From Flavobacterium stagni (GTDB lineage: Bacteria > Bacteroidota > Bacteroidia > Flavobacteriales > Flavobacteriaceae): DNA of 64,000 bases. The stretch is from assembly GCF_004122105.1 (NCBI RefSeq), contig NZ_SBKN01000001.1, positions 744,001-808,000 on the forward strand, in the 5' to 3' direction. The position numbers were made by a program, and so were the translations under genes. Positions 34,449 to 42,520 of the stretch are shown here, in pieces. The notes beneath the pieces were generated by a model. The model saw nothing but the letters and a program-made list of their open reading frames with translations, was not told where the DNA came from and did not search any database. Within the stretch, counting starts at the first letter, position 1, and every line of letters begins with the position of its first letter.

Positions 34449-35603
34449 TTATTTTTTCTTGACTTGTGGTTTGAGTTCTTCCATTTTATCCATCATCATA
34501 TCTTTGGTCAAATCGCCAATTTCTTGCAATTGAAATGCATTTTGATAATGTTTCATGGCCATTTTTAAATCGCCATTATTTTCATAAAAACGCGCCATGT
34601 GGTAATCTGCCAGCATGGATTTTGGGTAGGCTTTTCGCGAAAGTTGGGCCAATTGTTCAAACTCATTAAACGCTTTATTTTTAATGATGGCTGCTTCAAT
34701 GGCTTTGAAATCATTGATACGAATATTCATTTTCATACCTAATGCTTTTTCAACCAATTCGTATTTGTTTTTCAGATAATCGGCATAACCAGAGGTGAGT
34801 GTGACGATTTTTTCCTGAAACTCATTGGTTGAAATGGGTTGATATACCGAGAAAAATTGGTACAACGCGCTAGGGATGGCAAAGGGGACAAGTGAATAAT
34901 GTGAGCAACCTTTAAAATCATCAAAACGATAATTAACCGTGCTAATGTTGGCCGCTTTAAAGTTAGTGTCCAAAGCCGTTATTTTATCTTTTATCGTTTT
35001 GATATCCCCATCTGCGGATGCTACATAATAAAACATATTGTTTTTGAAGGTAGCCATTCGTTCGGGAATATGGATTTCCATATCGAGCGGCATAACGGGG
35101 CTTAACGATATGTAGGCATTGAAAATGGGGTTGTCTTTGTATAAATAGAAATTCATAAAACCGGCGGTGACATCGTGACCTGCAACAATTTTAAAGGGTG
35201 CAATGCGTAAGTTTTTTTGAAGATAAGGCAGTAATTCGCCGCCAATAAATTCATAAAATGATTCGCCGATTCCTTCTGGAAGTCCAGTAGTTTCATCCAC
35301 TTTACATTCTTCATCACGTTCGGTATCGGTGGTGTGATTGAGTCCGACCAAAATCACTTCGGGTAAATCATCCCAATAGTACCCGTATTTCAAAGTTCCT
35401 AAAATGGGGTCAAAGAGATAATCTCCATCAAGGGCCAATAATAGAGGAAAGGCTCTTTTGGTGTCTTTATTGTAAGAAGGGGGGAGCGAGATGGAAAGGT
35501 AACGGTATTTATCCAAGCGATTGGAAAAAATACTGTCTTTAATTACTTGACCAAATCCGTTTAGACTCAGGGCTAGAGCTAAAATCAGAAGTGTTTTTTT
35601 CAT
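34449..35603 (-). CDS. Esterase-like alpha/beta hydrolase with Asp in place of the nucleophile Ser
   Basis: 384 residues with a signal peptide (MKKTLLILALALSLNGFGQ). Residues ~25-270 have the putative-esterase (Esterase D/IroE-like) fold: LSISLPPSYNKD, FPLLLALDGDYLF and VILVGLNHTTDTERDEEC. The nucleophile elbow, normally GHSxGG, reads AGHDVTAGF, with Asp144 at the Ser position. The His expected late in the domain may be that of FKGCSHYSLVPFAIP. The C-terminal ~100 residues are TPR-like helices. So it may use an Asp nucleophile (as haloalkane dehalogenases do), or be a non-catalytic binder. Co-directional with radA (15 bp downstream). Confidence 0.8.
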   Translation of the reverse strand: MKKTLLILALALSLNGFGQVIKDSIFSNRLDKYRYLSISLPPSYNKDTKRAFPLLLALDGDYLFDPILGTLKYGYYWDDLPEVILVGLNHTTDTERDEECKVDETTGLPEGIGESFYEFIGGELLPYLQKNLRIAPFKIVAGHDVTAGFMNFYLYKDNPIFNAYISLSPVMPLDMEIHIPERMATFKNNMFYYVASADGDIKTIKDKITALDTNFKAANISTVNYRFDDFKGCSHYSLVPFAIPSALYQFFSVYQPISTNEFQEKIVTLTSGYADYLKNKYELVEKALGMKMNIRINDFKAIEAAIIKNKAFNEFEQLAQLSRKAYPKSMLADYHMARFYENNGDLKMAMKHYQNAFQLQEIGDLTKDMMMDKMEELKPQVKKK

Positions 35604-35652
35604 TTTTTGTTATCCGGTTGATTTTTGTGATTAGAGTCAACCAATATAACAA

Positions 35653-36615
35653 TTATTTTCTATTCATGATAGGTAAAAGTAGATATCCTATTAATCCTAA
35701 TAAAATGGTGAGTACCGTTTGAGAGGTCCATGCTAACCAACCAAAGGCAACACTAATTTCTTCGGGGATGTTGTAAAGTCCGAAAATGAGTGAAATGGAG
35801 AGTGGAAACGCGCCGATTCCGCCGTTGGTAAATCCGATGGCTAAACTTCCAAAAATAAAGCCCATGATGACAATGTTAAAGCCGATATTTTCCGTTTCAG
35901 GAAGGGCGAAAATAGGGATATAGAACATGATAAGGTAGCAACCCCAAATTAGAAAAGAATGGAAGATGTACTGCCATTTTTTTTCCATGTACCATACACT
36001 CAATATGCCTTCGGTGAGTCCGGCCAATTTTTTCTTAAGCTTTAACAAGATGGACCATTCTGCATAAATCCAAATGACAAGAAAAAGGACAGCCATTACA
36101 AGAAATGCGATACCTGAAAAGGCAATCGTTCGCAAGGAAACATTTTGATCAATAAAAAATTGATGGAGTTTTTCGTATTGCAATACAAATCCGATGATTA
36201 CAAATAAGAAGAAGATGGCTAAATCGATAATTCTTTCGGCAACAATGGTTCCGAATGCTTTGTCAAAGGGAACATCTTCGTATTTTTTTATCAGGGCGGC
36301 TCGGGTAACTTCCCCAGATCGTGGAATCGTTAAATTGACTAAGTAGGATACACAAACGGTGAAGAAATTGTTGCTCATTTTGGTTTCGTAACCCAAATGT
36401 TGGAGGGCAAATTTCCAGCGGTAAGCACGTGCACCATGACTAATTACGGCAACCAGTAAAGAGAGTAAAATATAAAAATAGTTGGCGTTCCACAAACTGT
36501 TTTTTATACTGTCTAATTCATGGGTTGAAAGGGAATTGTATTGATAATAGATAATTCCACACCCAATGAATAATGGTATAATTAAAAGTAGAAAATTTTT
36601 AATTGATGTTTTCAA
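35653..36615 (-). CDS. LPG synthase/flippase-like integral membrane protein (UPF0104)
   Basis: 320 residues with about eight predicted membrane helices and no signal peptide cleavage site. Motifs of the lysylphosphatidylglycerol synthase transmembrane/AglD family: ARAYRWKFAL in the second segment, TIPRSGEVTRAALIKKYEDVPFDKA, and GGIGAFPLSISLIFG near the C-terminus. The family is flippase-like; no soluble aminoacyl transferase domain is attached, so its lipid substrate is unknown. It begins 6 bp after panD, which is only a transcriptional link. Confidence 0.87.
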   Translation of the reverse strand: MKTSIKNFLLLIIPLFIGCGIIYYQYNSLSTHELDSIKNSLWNANYFYILLSLLVAVISHGARAYRWKFALQHLGYETKMSNNFFTVCVSYLVNLTIPRSGEVTRAALIKKYEDVPFDKAFGTIVAERIIDLAIFFLFVIIGFVLQYEKLHQFFIDQNVSLRTIAFSGIAFLVMAVLFLVIWIYAEWSILLKLKKKLAGLTEGILSVWYMEKKWQYIFHSFLIWGCYLIMFYIPIFALPETENIGFNIVIMGFIFGSLAIGFTNGGIGAFPLSISLIFGLYNIPEEISVAFGWLAWTSQTVLTILLGLIGYLLLPIMNRK

Positions 36616-36621
36616 TTAGTT

Positions 36622-36972
36622 TTACTTCAATAAATTGGTGGTTTCGTCAGGGAATACAAGCCAAGGCTTAAAGGTTTTTGCTTCTTCAAATTCCAATAAA
36701 GCATAGGAAATGATGATAATGATATCGCCAGCATGAACCTTTCTAGCTGCGGGACCGTTGAGTGTAATTTCACCAGAATTTCGGGCGCCTTTGATGGCAT
36801 ACGTTTCAAAGCGTTCGCCGTTGTTGATATTTACGATGGCCACTTTTTCACCTTCAATCAAATTGGAAGCATCCATCAAAGCTTCATCAATAGTGATACT
36901 GCCGATGTAATTTAAGTCGGCGCCGGTCACTTTTACACGGTGAATTTTAGATTTAACTACTTGAATTTGCAT
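36622..36972 (-). CDS. panD: Aspartate 1-decarboxylase
   Basis: Makes beta-alanine from L-aspartate for pantothenate and CoA. 116 residues, the usual size. A pyruvoyl enzyme: self-cleavage is expected between Gly24 and Ser25 in NYIGSITID, the new Ser25 becoming the pyruvoyl group. [17 protein letters not shown] and [20 protein letters not shown] are conserved core segments. Starts 15 bp after panC. Confidence 0.97.
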   Translation of the reverse strand: MQIQVVKSKIHRVKVTGADLNYIGSITIDEALMDASNLIEGEKVAIVNINNGERFETYAIKGARNSGEITLNGPAARKVHAGDIIIIISYALLEFEEAKTFKPWLVFPDETTNLLK

Positions 36973-36987
36973 GGGGGCAAAGGTAAA

Positions 36988-37836
36988 TTAATTTAATGAA
37001 ATTGTGTCTATAAGTCGGACATTGTTTGCAAAAACCGCAATGAATATCCGATAGGTTTTGTTTTTCGATTTTCGAATACAAGTTTGAAGTGTTGCTTCGT
37101 CGGCGATTTCAACATATTCGAGTTGGAAAAGCGGGTGGTTTTGAAACACTTTTGCAACTCTTTTTTTAAGAGCAGAAGTCGATTTGTTTGGAAAAAGGGA
37201 TTTAATTTCTTGTAATGTTTTGAAGATAATTCCGGCTTCTTTACGTTCGTGGTCACTTAATCGTTCATTTCTTGAGCTCATCGCGAGACCATTGGCTTCT
37301 CTAAAAATGGGGCAGCCGACGATGGTCACAGATAGCTTTTCTTTGGCGACTAATTTTTTTACAATTTGGAGTTGTTGAAAATCTTTTTCACCAAAATAAG
37401 CGAAATCAGGTTGGACAATTTCAAACAGTTTTTTGACTACAGTACCCACACCATCAAAATGTCCGGGTCGAAATTTGCCTTCCATTTGGTGTTCTAATCC
37501 GTCAAAATCATAGGCTTTGGATTGGGTGTTGCCTTCATAGATATCTTGAACGGTAGGAGCATAAACGATTATATCTTCAGAAACACGTTTAATTTTTTCC
37601 AAATCGGCTTCTAAGGTTCGGGGGTATTTTTCTAAGTCTTCAGGATTATTGAATTGTGTAGGATTGACAAAAATGCTGATTACCGTTAGGGCGTTGTTTT
37701 GTAATGAATTACGAAGCAAAGAAAGGTGTCCTTCATGTAAAGCACCCATAGTAGGTACAAAACCGATTGTGGTATTGGGCTTCTTTAAAGTGGTAAGGTG
37801 TTGCGAAAGCGCAACTTTATGTTCAAAAACCAACAT
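36988..37836 (-). CDS. panC: Pantothenate synthetase
   Basis: ATP-dependent ligation of pantoate and beta-alanine to pantothenate. 282 residues. The nucleotide-binding segment GFVPTMGALHEGHLSLL, SIFVNPTQFNNPEDLEKYPRT, FDGVGTVVKKLFEIVQPDFAYFGEKDFQQL and MSSRNERLS are all present. First gene of the minus-strand run (panC-panD and onward). TAAGTTTG at 37861-37868 is a good -7 element 25-32 bp upstream of the ATG. Confidence 0.97.
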   Translation of the reverse strand: MLVFEHKVALSQHLTTLKKPNTTIGFVPTMGALHEGHLSLLRNSLQNNALTVISIFVNPTQFNNPEDLEKYPRTLEADLEKIKRVSEDIIVYAPTVQDIYEGNTQSKAYDFDGLEHQMEGKFRPGHFDGVGTVVKKLFEIVQPDFAYFGEKDFQQLQIVKKLVAKEKLSVTIVGCPIFREANGLAMSSRNERLSDHERKEAGIIFKTLQEIKSLFPNKSTSALKKRVAKVFQNHPLFQLEYVEIADEATLQTCIRKSKNKTYRIFIAVFANNVRLIDTISLN

Positions 37837-37860
37837 CGATTTGTTTTATGAAATAGGGTA

Positions 37861-37868
37861 CAAACTTA
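37861..37868 (-). promoter_or_regulatory. Candidate -7 element TAAGTTTG for panC
   Basis: Perfect TAnnTTTG match on the minus strand, predicting a leader of about 20 nt. It lies 33 bp from the oppositely directed element at 37901-37908, so the two genes share one divergent promoter region. Confidence 0.55.
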
Positions 37869-37900
37869 CTATGTTTCGTGAAAAACTCCATAAAATTTTG

Positions 37901-37908
37901 TAGTTTTG
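37901..37908 (+). promoter_or_regulatory. Candidate -7 element TAGTTTTG for the glycogen-synthase-like operon
   Basis: Perfect TAnnTTTG match, predicting transcription from about 37913 and a leader of about 43 nt. TTTCG lies 22-26 bp upstream in place of a -33 element. Confidence 0.55.
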
Positions 37909-37955
37909 CGTGTTTTTTAAACAGCAGTAAAACCAAAACCAACAATAATCAACCC

Positions 37956-38759
37956 ATGGAAGATAAGAGGATATTGTATGTATCATCTGAAGTAGTGCCG
38001 TATTTGGCTGAAAATGAGGTGTCTTTAATGTCGTATGATGTTCCAAAAATGATCAATGATCAAGGAGGACAAATTCGTATCTTCATGCCAAGATATGGAA
38101 ATATTAATGAACGCAGACATCAATTACACGAAGTAATTCGTCTTTCAGGGATGAATTTGGTGGTTAATGATGTTGATATGCCTTTAATTATTAAGGTAGC
38201 TTCTATCCCGAAAGAGCGCATTCAAGTCTATTTTATTGATAACGACGAATATTTCAAAAGAAAATCAACGTTTACAGATGAAGAAGGGGTGATGTATCCT
38301 GACAATGACGAGCGTGCCATCTTTTTTGCAAAGGGTGTAGTAGAAACGGTTAAGAAACTCAATTGGGTGCCTGATATTATTCATGTTCACGGATGGTTAG
38401 CTTCTTTGCTACCTGTTTACATGAAGCATTATTACAAACACGAAGCGTTATTTTCAGAGACAAAAATTGTAACATCTGTTTACAATACTGGCTTTGAGGG
38501 TAATTTGGATGCTGCAGCTATTGATAAAGTAAAATTTGACGGAATTCCTCAGGAAAGTGTACAGGTTTTGGAGCAGCCGAATTACGCGAATTGGATGAAA
38601 GTAGCTGTTGATCATTCCGATGCAGTAATCATTGGGTCAGAAAATTTAGACGGAGGTTTAACAAAAATTATAGAATCTTCAGGAAAACCTTTTTTACCTT
38701 TCACCCCAAAAGAAGCCTTTGCGCAAGCGTACACTTCTTTTTACAAGCAAATGTTATAA
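37956..38759 (+). CDS. Half-length glycogen/starch-synthase-like protein (N-terminal GT5 domain only)
   Basis: 267 residues from ATG 37956, which opens MEDKRILYVSSEVVPY as in GT5 synthases. It matches only the N-terminal Rossmann half of glycogen synthase (IRIFMPRYGNINERRHQLHEV, DNDERAIFFAKGVVE, PDIIHVHGWLASLLPVYM). The ADP-glucose-binding KxGGLADV near residue 15 is replaced by AENEVSLM, and the C-terminal nucleotide-binding half is absent. It is probably not a glycogen synthase but a pseudoenzyme. It is followed 10 bp later by a DUF4270 lipoprotein and then glmS, an arrangement I recall as common in Flavobacteriia. Its function is unknown. Confidence 0.82.
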   Translation: MEDKRILYVSSEVVPYLAENEVSLMSYDVPKMINDQGGQIRIFMPRYGNINERRHQLHEVIRLSGMNLVVNDVDMPLIIKVASIPKERIQVYFIDNDEYFKRKSTFTDEEGVMYPDNDERAIFFAKGVVETVKKLNWVPDIIHVHGWLASLLPVYMKHYYKHEALFSETKIVTSVYNTGFEGNLDAAAIDKVKFDGIPQESVQVLEQPNYANWMKVAVDHSDAVIIGSENLDGGLTKIIESSGKPFLPFTPKEAFAQAYTSFYKQML

Positions 38760-38769
38760 ATTGGTTTTT

Positions 38770-40404
38770 ATGAAATTAAAGCAGTTAGTCGCGGTTTTTA
38801 GTCTATTTTTTGTATTGTCATTAGTTTCCTGTGACAAAGAGTTTTCCGATGTTGGAGCGGATTTGGTAGGGGATGAACATTTTGGACTCAACACAACGAC
38901 ATATGACGTTACCGCATACAATCAGGCAACAGGTGATGTGCAAACGAATGATATGGCAATTCAATCGTTGGGTTATTATAACAATCCTGTTTTTGGGAAA
39001 ACCAAAGCGAGCATTGTAACCCAGTTGGAATTGGCATCCACAAATCCAAAATTTTACGCACCTGAAGCAGTAGATTCTGTGTATATGCACATTCCGTATT
39101 ACACAACAATCACTGATCTTGATGATTCAGGAGCGCCGATTTACAGGTTAGATTCTTTATTGCCTGCATTTGATGAAACAAACACTCCAAAAATAAAGTT
39201 AAGCGTGTTTGAGTCGGGTTACTACATTCAAGATTATGATCCAAGCACCAATCTTCAGCAAGTGCAACGGTATTATTCCAACCAACAATCTGAATTTGAA
39301 GCGGTAATTGCGAATGGAGGACAACGTTTAAACGACGACAATAGCAATCCAAAAGATGCAACAATAACCGACTATAGTCAAAATGATCAATTTGTTTTTA
39401 GTAACAAACCCATTGTTTTTTATAAAACAAATGGTGATGTACGCGAAACACTAGCGCCGGGGATGTACATGAATTTGAATAAATCATTTTTTCAAAATAA
39501 ATTTTACAATGCGCCATCTGGATCACTTTTGAATAACAATACGTTTAAGAATTATTTTAGAGGATTGTTTTTCAAAGTAGAAAGTGCTTCTGGAAGTGAT
39601 AATCAAGGTACATTAGCTCGTCTTAACATAACACGAGGAACGATTACTGTGGTTTATAAAGATTTTCAAAGTCAATCCGCTTATGAAAATAGTTTGACGG
39701 ATCCAACCATTAAAAAAGTTAGAAAGAAAATCACGATTAACTTAACCGGTCGATCGGTAAATTTTTTTGACACTGATTATTCCAATCCCATCACTCCAAA
39801 TGTGACATTAGGGGATGAGCGTTTGCAAATAAAAGGAGGAAAAGGATCAATGGGTGTAGTTAGCTTATTTGGTGGGCAAGCTACTTCAAGTTCGCCTTTG
39901 ATTCAGCAAATGAAAAACGAAAATTGGTTGATTAATGAAGCCAATATGATTTTTTACATCGACAAAACCGCGATGACCAATGCGCCAGAGCCGAATCGAA
40001 TTTTATTATATGATTTAGATAATCATCGACCCGTAATTGATTATTATAATGATTTAACAACTTCTGTAAGTTCTAAATACAATAAAGTAGTACATAGTGG
40101 GATAATTTCAAAAGGGACTGATGAGCGCGGTGAGTACTACAAAGTGAGATTAACTAATCACATACGAAATATAGTTGAACACGATTCAACCAATGTGCGT
40201 TTAGGGTTAGTTGTTACAGAGAATATTAATAATGTAAATCGAGCCTATTTGAAAGTACCTTTCACAGTAGGGTCAAAACAAGCTAAATACGTACCTGCGA
40301 TGTCTGTGGTGAATCCATTGGGGACCATTTTATACGGTTCAAATTCCAATGTTCCTGCGGATAAACGTATTAAATTACAAGTTTACTATACCAAACCTGA
40401 CTAA
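38770..40404 (+). CDS. DUF4270 outer-membrane-type lipoprotein
   Basis: 544 residues from ATG 38770 (10 bp after the previous stop). Lipoprotein signal MKLKQLVAVFSLFFVLSLVSC. The mature part opens DKEFSDVGADLVGDEHFGLN, the hallmark of DUF4270 proteins, and is beta-rich with no membrane helices. The family is Bacteroidota-specific and has no proven role. glmS begins 15 bp downstream, so it is co-expressed with amino-sugar synthesis; a link to surface glycan or peptidoglycan is a guess. Confidence 0.85.
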   Translation: MKLKQLVAVFSLFFVLSLVSCDKEFSDVGADLVGDEHFGLNTTTYDVTAYNQATGDVQTNDMAIQSLGYYNNPVFGKTKASIVTQLELASTNPKFYAPEAVDSVYMHIPYYTTITDLDDSGAPIYRLDSLLPAFDETNTPKIKLSVFESGYYIQDYDPSTNLQQVQRYYSNQQSEFEAVIANGGQRLNDDNSNPKDATITDYSQNDQFVFSNKPIVFYKTNGDVRETLAPGMYMNLNKSFFQNKFYNAPSGSLLNNNTFKNYFRGLFFKVESASGSDNQGTLARLNITRGTITVVYKDFQSQSAYENSLTDPTIKKVRKKITINLTGRSVNFFDTDYSNPITPNVTLGDERLQIKGGKGSMGVVSLFGGQATSSSPLIQQMKNENWLINEANMIFYIDKTAMTNAPEPNRILLYDLDNHRPVIDYYNDLTTSVSSKYNKVVHSGIISKGTDERGEYYKVRLTNHIRNIVEHDSTNVRLGLVVTENINNVNRAYLKVPFTVGSKQAKYVPAMSVVNPLGTILYGSNSNVPADKRIKLQVYYTKPD

Positions 40405-40419
40405 TAAAACAAACAGATT

Positions 40420-42267
40420 ATGTGTGGAATCGTTGGATATATAGGACACAGAGAAGCTTATCCTATCGTAATTAAAGGATTAAAGCGATTAGAATATAGA
40501 GGATATGATAGTGCCGGAGTCATGTTGTATGATGGTTCCGACTTAAAAGTATCAAAAACCAAAGGAAAGGTTTCTGATTTGGAAGAACGTTCCACAAAGG
40601 AAATTTCGACTTCGGGAACAATTGGAATGGGACATACCCGTTGGGCTACACATGGTGTGCCTAATGATGTCAATTCGCATCCTCATTTGTCCAATTCAGG
40701 AAATCTTGCCATTATTCATAATGGTATTATTGAGAATTACGAACCTTTAAAAAAGGAGCTAATCAATAGAGGATATACCTTCAAGTCTGATACAGATACA
40801 GAAGTATTGGTAAATCTTATTGAAGATGTTCAAAAGAAAGACGGACTTAAATTAGGAAAAGCGGTACAAGTTGCCCTTAACCAAGTTGTGGGTGCTTATG
40901 CAATTTGTGTGTTTGACAAAAACAAACCGGATGAAATTGTAGTTGCTCGTTTGGGTAGTCCGTTGGCTATTGGAGTGGGTGAAAACGAGTTTTTCATTGC
41001 ATCTGACGCCTCTCCTTTTATTGAATATACGTCTAATGCTATTTATTTGGAAGATGAAGAAATGGCTATTGTGCGTTTGCATAAGCCTTTGAAAATTCGA
41101 AAAATTAAAGATGATTCCTTGGTTGACCCCTACGTTCAAGAGTTGCAAATGAATTTGGAACAAATTGAAAAAGGAGGTTATGATCACTTTATGTTGAAAG
41201 AGATTTATGAGCAACCCAATGTGATTAAAGATACGTATCGCGGTCGTTTGCATTCCACTACAGGAATCATTCAAATGGCTGGTGTAGAAGATAATTTAGA
41301 GAAGTTTTTAAATGCCGATCGTATTTTAATTATTGCCTGTGGTACGTCTTGGCATGCCGGATTGGTAGCTGAATATATTATCGAAGAGTTTGCTCGAATT
41401 CCTGTTGAAGTAGAATATGCATCTGAGTTCCGTTACCGCAATCCAATTATCACTCCGAAAGATGTGGTTATTGCCATTTCTCAGTCGGGTGAAACGGCTG
41501 ATACTTTAGCCGCTATTAAATTGGCCAAAGAAAAAGGGGCCTTTGTTTTTGGCGTGTGTAATGTGGTAGGTTCATCCATTTCGAGAGAGACCAACGGTGG
41601 GGCTTATACCCATGCAGGTCCAGAAATTGGGGTAGCTTCTACAAAAGCCTTCACTACCCAAATTACAGTATTAACCATGATGGCTTTGCGTTTGGCTAAA
41701 GCTAAAGGAACTTTATCTAATTCGGACTATTTCCGCTATTTACAAGAGTTGGAGTTAATTCCTGAAAAAGTGTTAGAAGCCTTAAACACTAACGATATTT
41801 CTAAAGAAATTGCCGCTATTTATAAAGATGCTTCCAATTGTTTGTATTTAGGAAGAGGATACAATTTTCCAGTTGCTTTAGAAGGTGCATTGAAATTAAA
41901 AGAGATATCCTATATTCACGCCGAAGGATATCCAGCTGCAGAAATGAAGCACGGTCCGATCGCTTTGATTGATGAAAAAATGCCAGTGGTAGTCATTGCT
42001 CCAAAGCAAGGGCACTACGATAAAGTGGTGAGTAATATACAGGAAATTAAATCCCGTAGTGGGAAAATTATTGCCATTGTGACTAAAGGCGATGTTCAAG
42101 TGAAAGAATTAGCTGATCACGTGATTGAAATTCCTGAAACTTCAGATGCTTTATCACCGTTGATTACTACAATTCCGTTACAATTATTGTCGTATCATAT
42201 CGCAGTATTGCGTGGGTGTAACGTCGATCAACCGCGTAACTTGGCAAAATCAGTTACGGTTGAATAA
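40420..42267 (+). CDS. glmS: Glutamine-fructose-6-phosphate aminotransferase (isomerizing)
   Basis: First step of UDP-GlcNAc synthesis: fructose-6-phosphate plus glutamine to glucosamine-6-phosphate. 615 residues. The N-terminal Cys2 nucleophile (MCGIVGYIGHREAYPI) and GHTRWATHG belong to the glutaminase domain. Two SIS domains follow: IACGTSWHAGLVAEY, ISQSGETADTLAA, GRGYNFPVALEGALKLKEI, HAEGYPAAEMKHGPIALI, and the terminal DQPRNLAKSVTVE. No ribozyme riboswitch (a Firmicutes feature) is seen upstream. A terminator follows. Confidence 0.98.
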   Translation: MCGIVGYIGHREAYPIVIKGLKRLEYRGYDSAGVMLYDGSDLKVSKTKGKVSDLEERSTKEISTSGTIGMGHTRWATHGVPNDVNSHPHLSNSGNLAIIHNGIIENYEPLKKELINRGYTFKSDTDTEVLVNLIEDVQKKDGLKLGKAVQVALNQVVGAYAICVFDKNKPDEIVVARLGSPLAIGVGENEFFIASDASPFIEYTSNAIYLEDEEMAIVRLHKPLKIRKIKDDSLVDPYVQELQMNLEQIEKGGYDHFMLKEIYEQPNVIKDTYRGRLHSTTGIIQMAGVEDNLEKFLNADRILIIACGTSWHAGLVAEYIIEEFARIPVEVEYASEFRYRNPIITPKDVVIAISQSGETADTLAAIKLAKEKGAFVFGVCNVVGSSISRETNGGAYTHAGPEIGVASTKAFTTQITVLTMMALRLAKAKGTLSNSDYFRYLQELELIPEKVLEALNTNDISKEIAAIYKDASNCLYLGRGYNFPVALEGALKLKEISYIHAEGYPAAEMKHGPIALIDEKMPVVVIAPKQGHYDKVVSNIQEIKSRSGKIIAIVTKGDVQVKELADHVIEIPETSDALSPLITTIPLQLLSYHIAVLRGCNVDQPRNLAKSVTVE

Positions 42268-42292
42268 GCAATATAGAAAATAAGAAAAATAG

Positions 42293-42320
42293 AAGCAGGA
42301 CCTAGTTCCTGCTTTTTTTA
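42293..42320 (+). terminator. Rho-independent terminator after glmS
   Basis: AGCAGGA (42294-42300) pairs with TCCTGCT (42307-42313) around a 6-nt loop, followed by seven T (42313-42319). About 200 bp of AT-rich DNA then separates it from the receptor gene; nothing else recognisable is seen there. Confidence 0.88.
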
Positions 42321-42520
42321 TGAAAAAAAATAAGAACCAAAAAATTCCTTTTAAAATTGATAATTCACAGGGTGATTTTAACAAGAGTATTGCTTTTTAT
42401 TTACCGATTCACTGTTAAATTAGTTTAAAAAATTATCAGATTAGAAAAATTATGCACGCATAATTAATAATTTCAAAAATATTCGTATTTTGGCTACATA
42501 AACCAACAAAATAATATCAG

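Noticed and set aside
37956-38759. Functional glycogen synthase
   Set aside because: The C-terminal half and the nucleotide-sugar loop are missing and no other glycogen gene is nearby.
40404-40420. glmS ribozyme/riboswitch upstream of glmS
   Set aside because: Only 15 bp separate DUF4270 and glmS; there is no room for the ribozyme.
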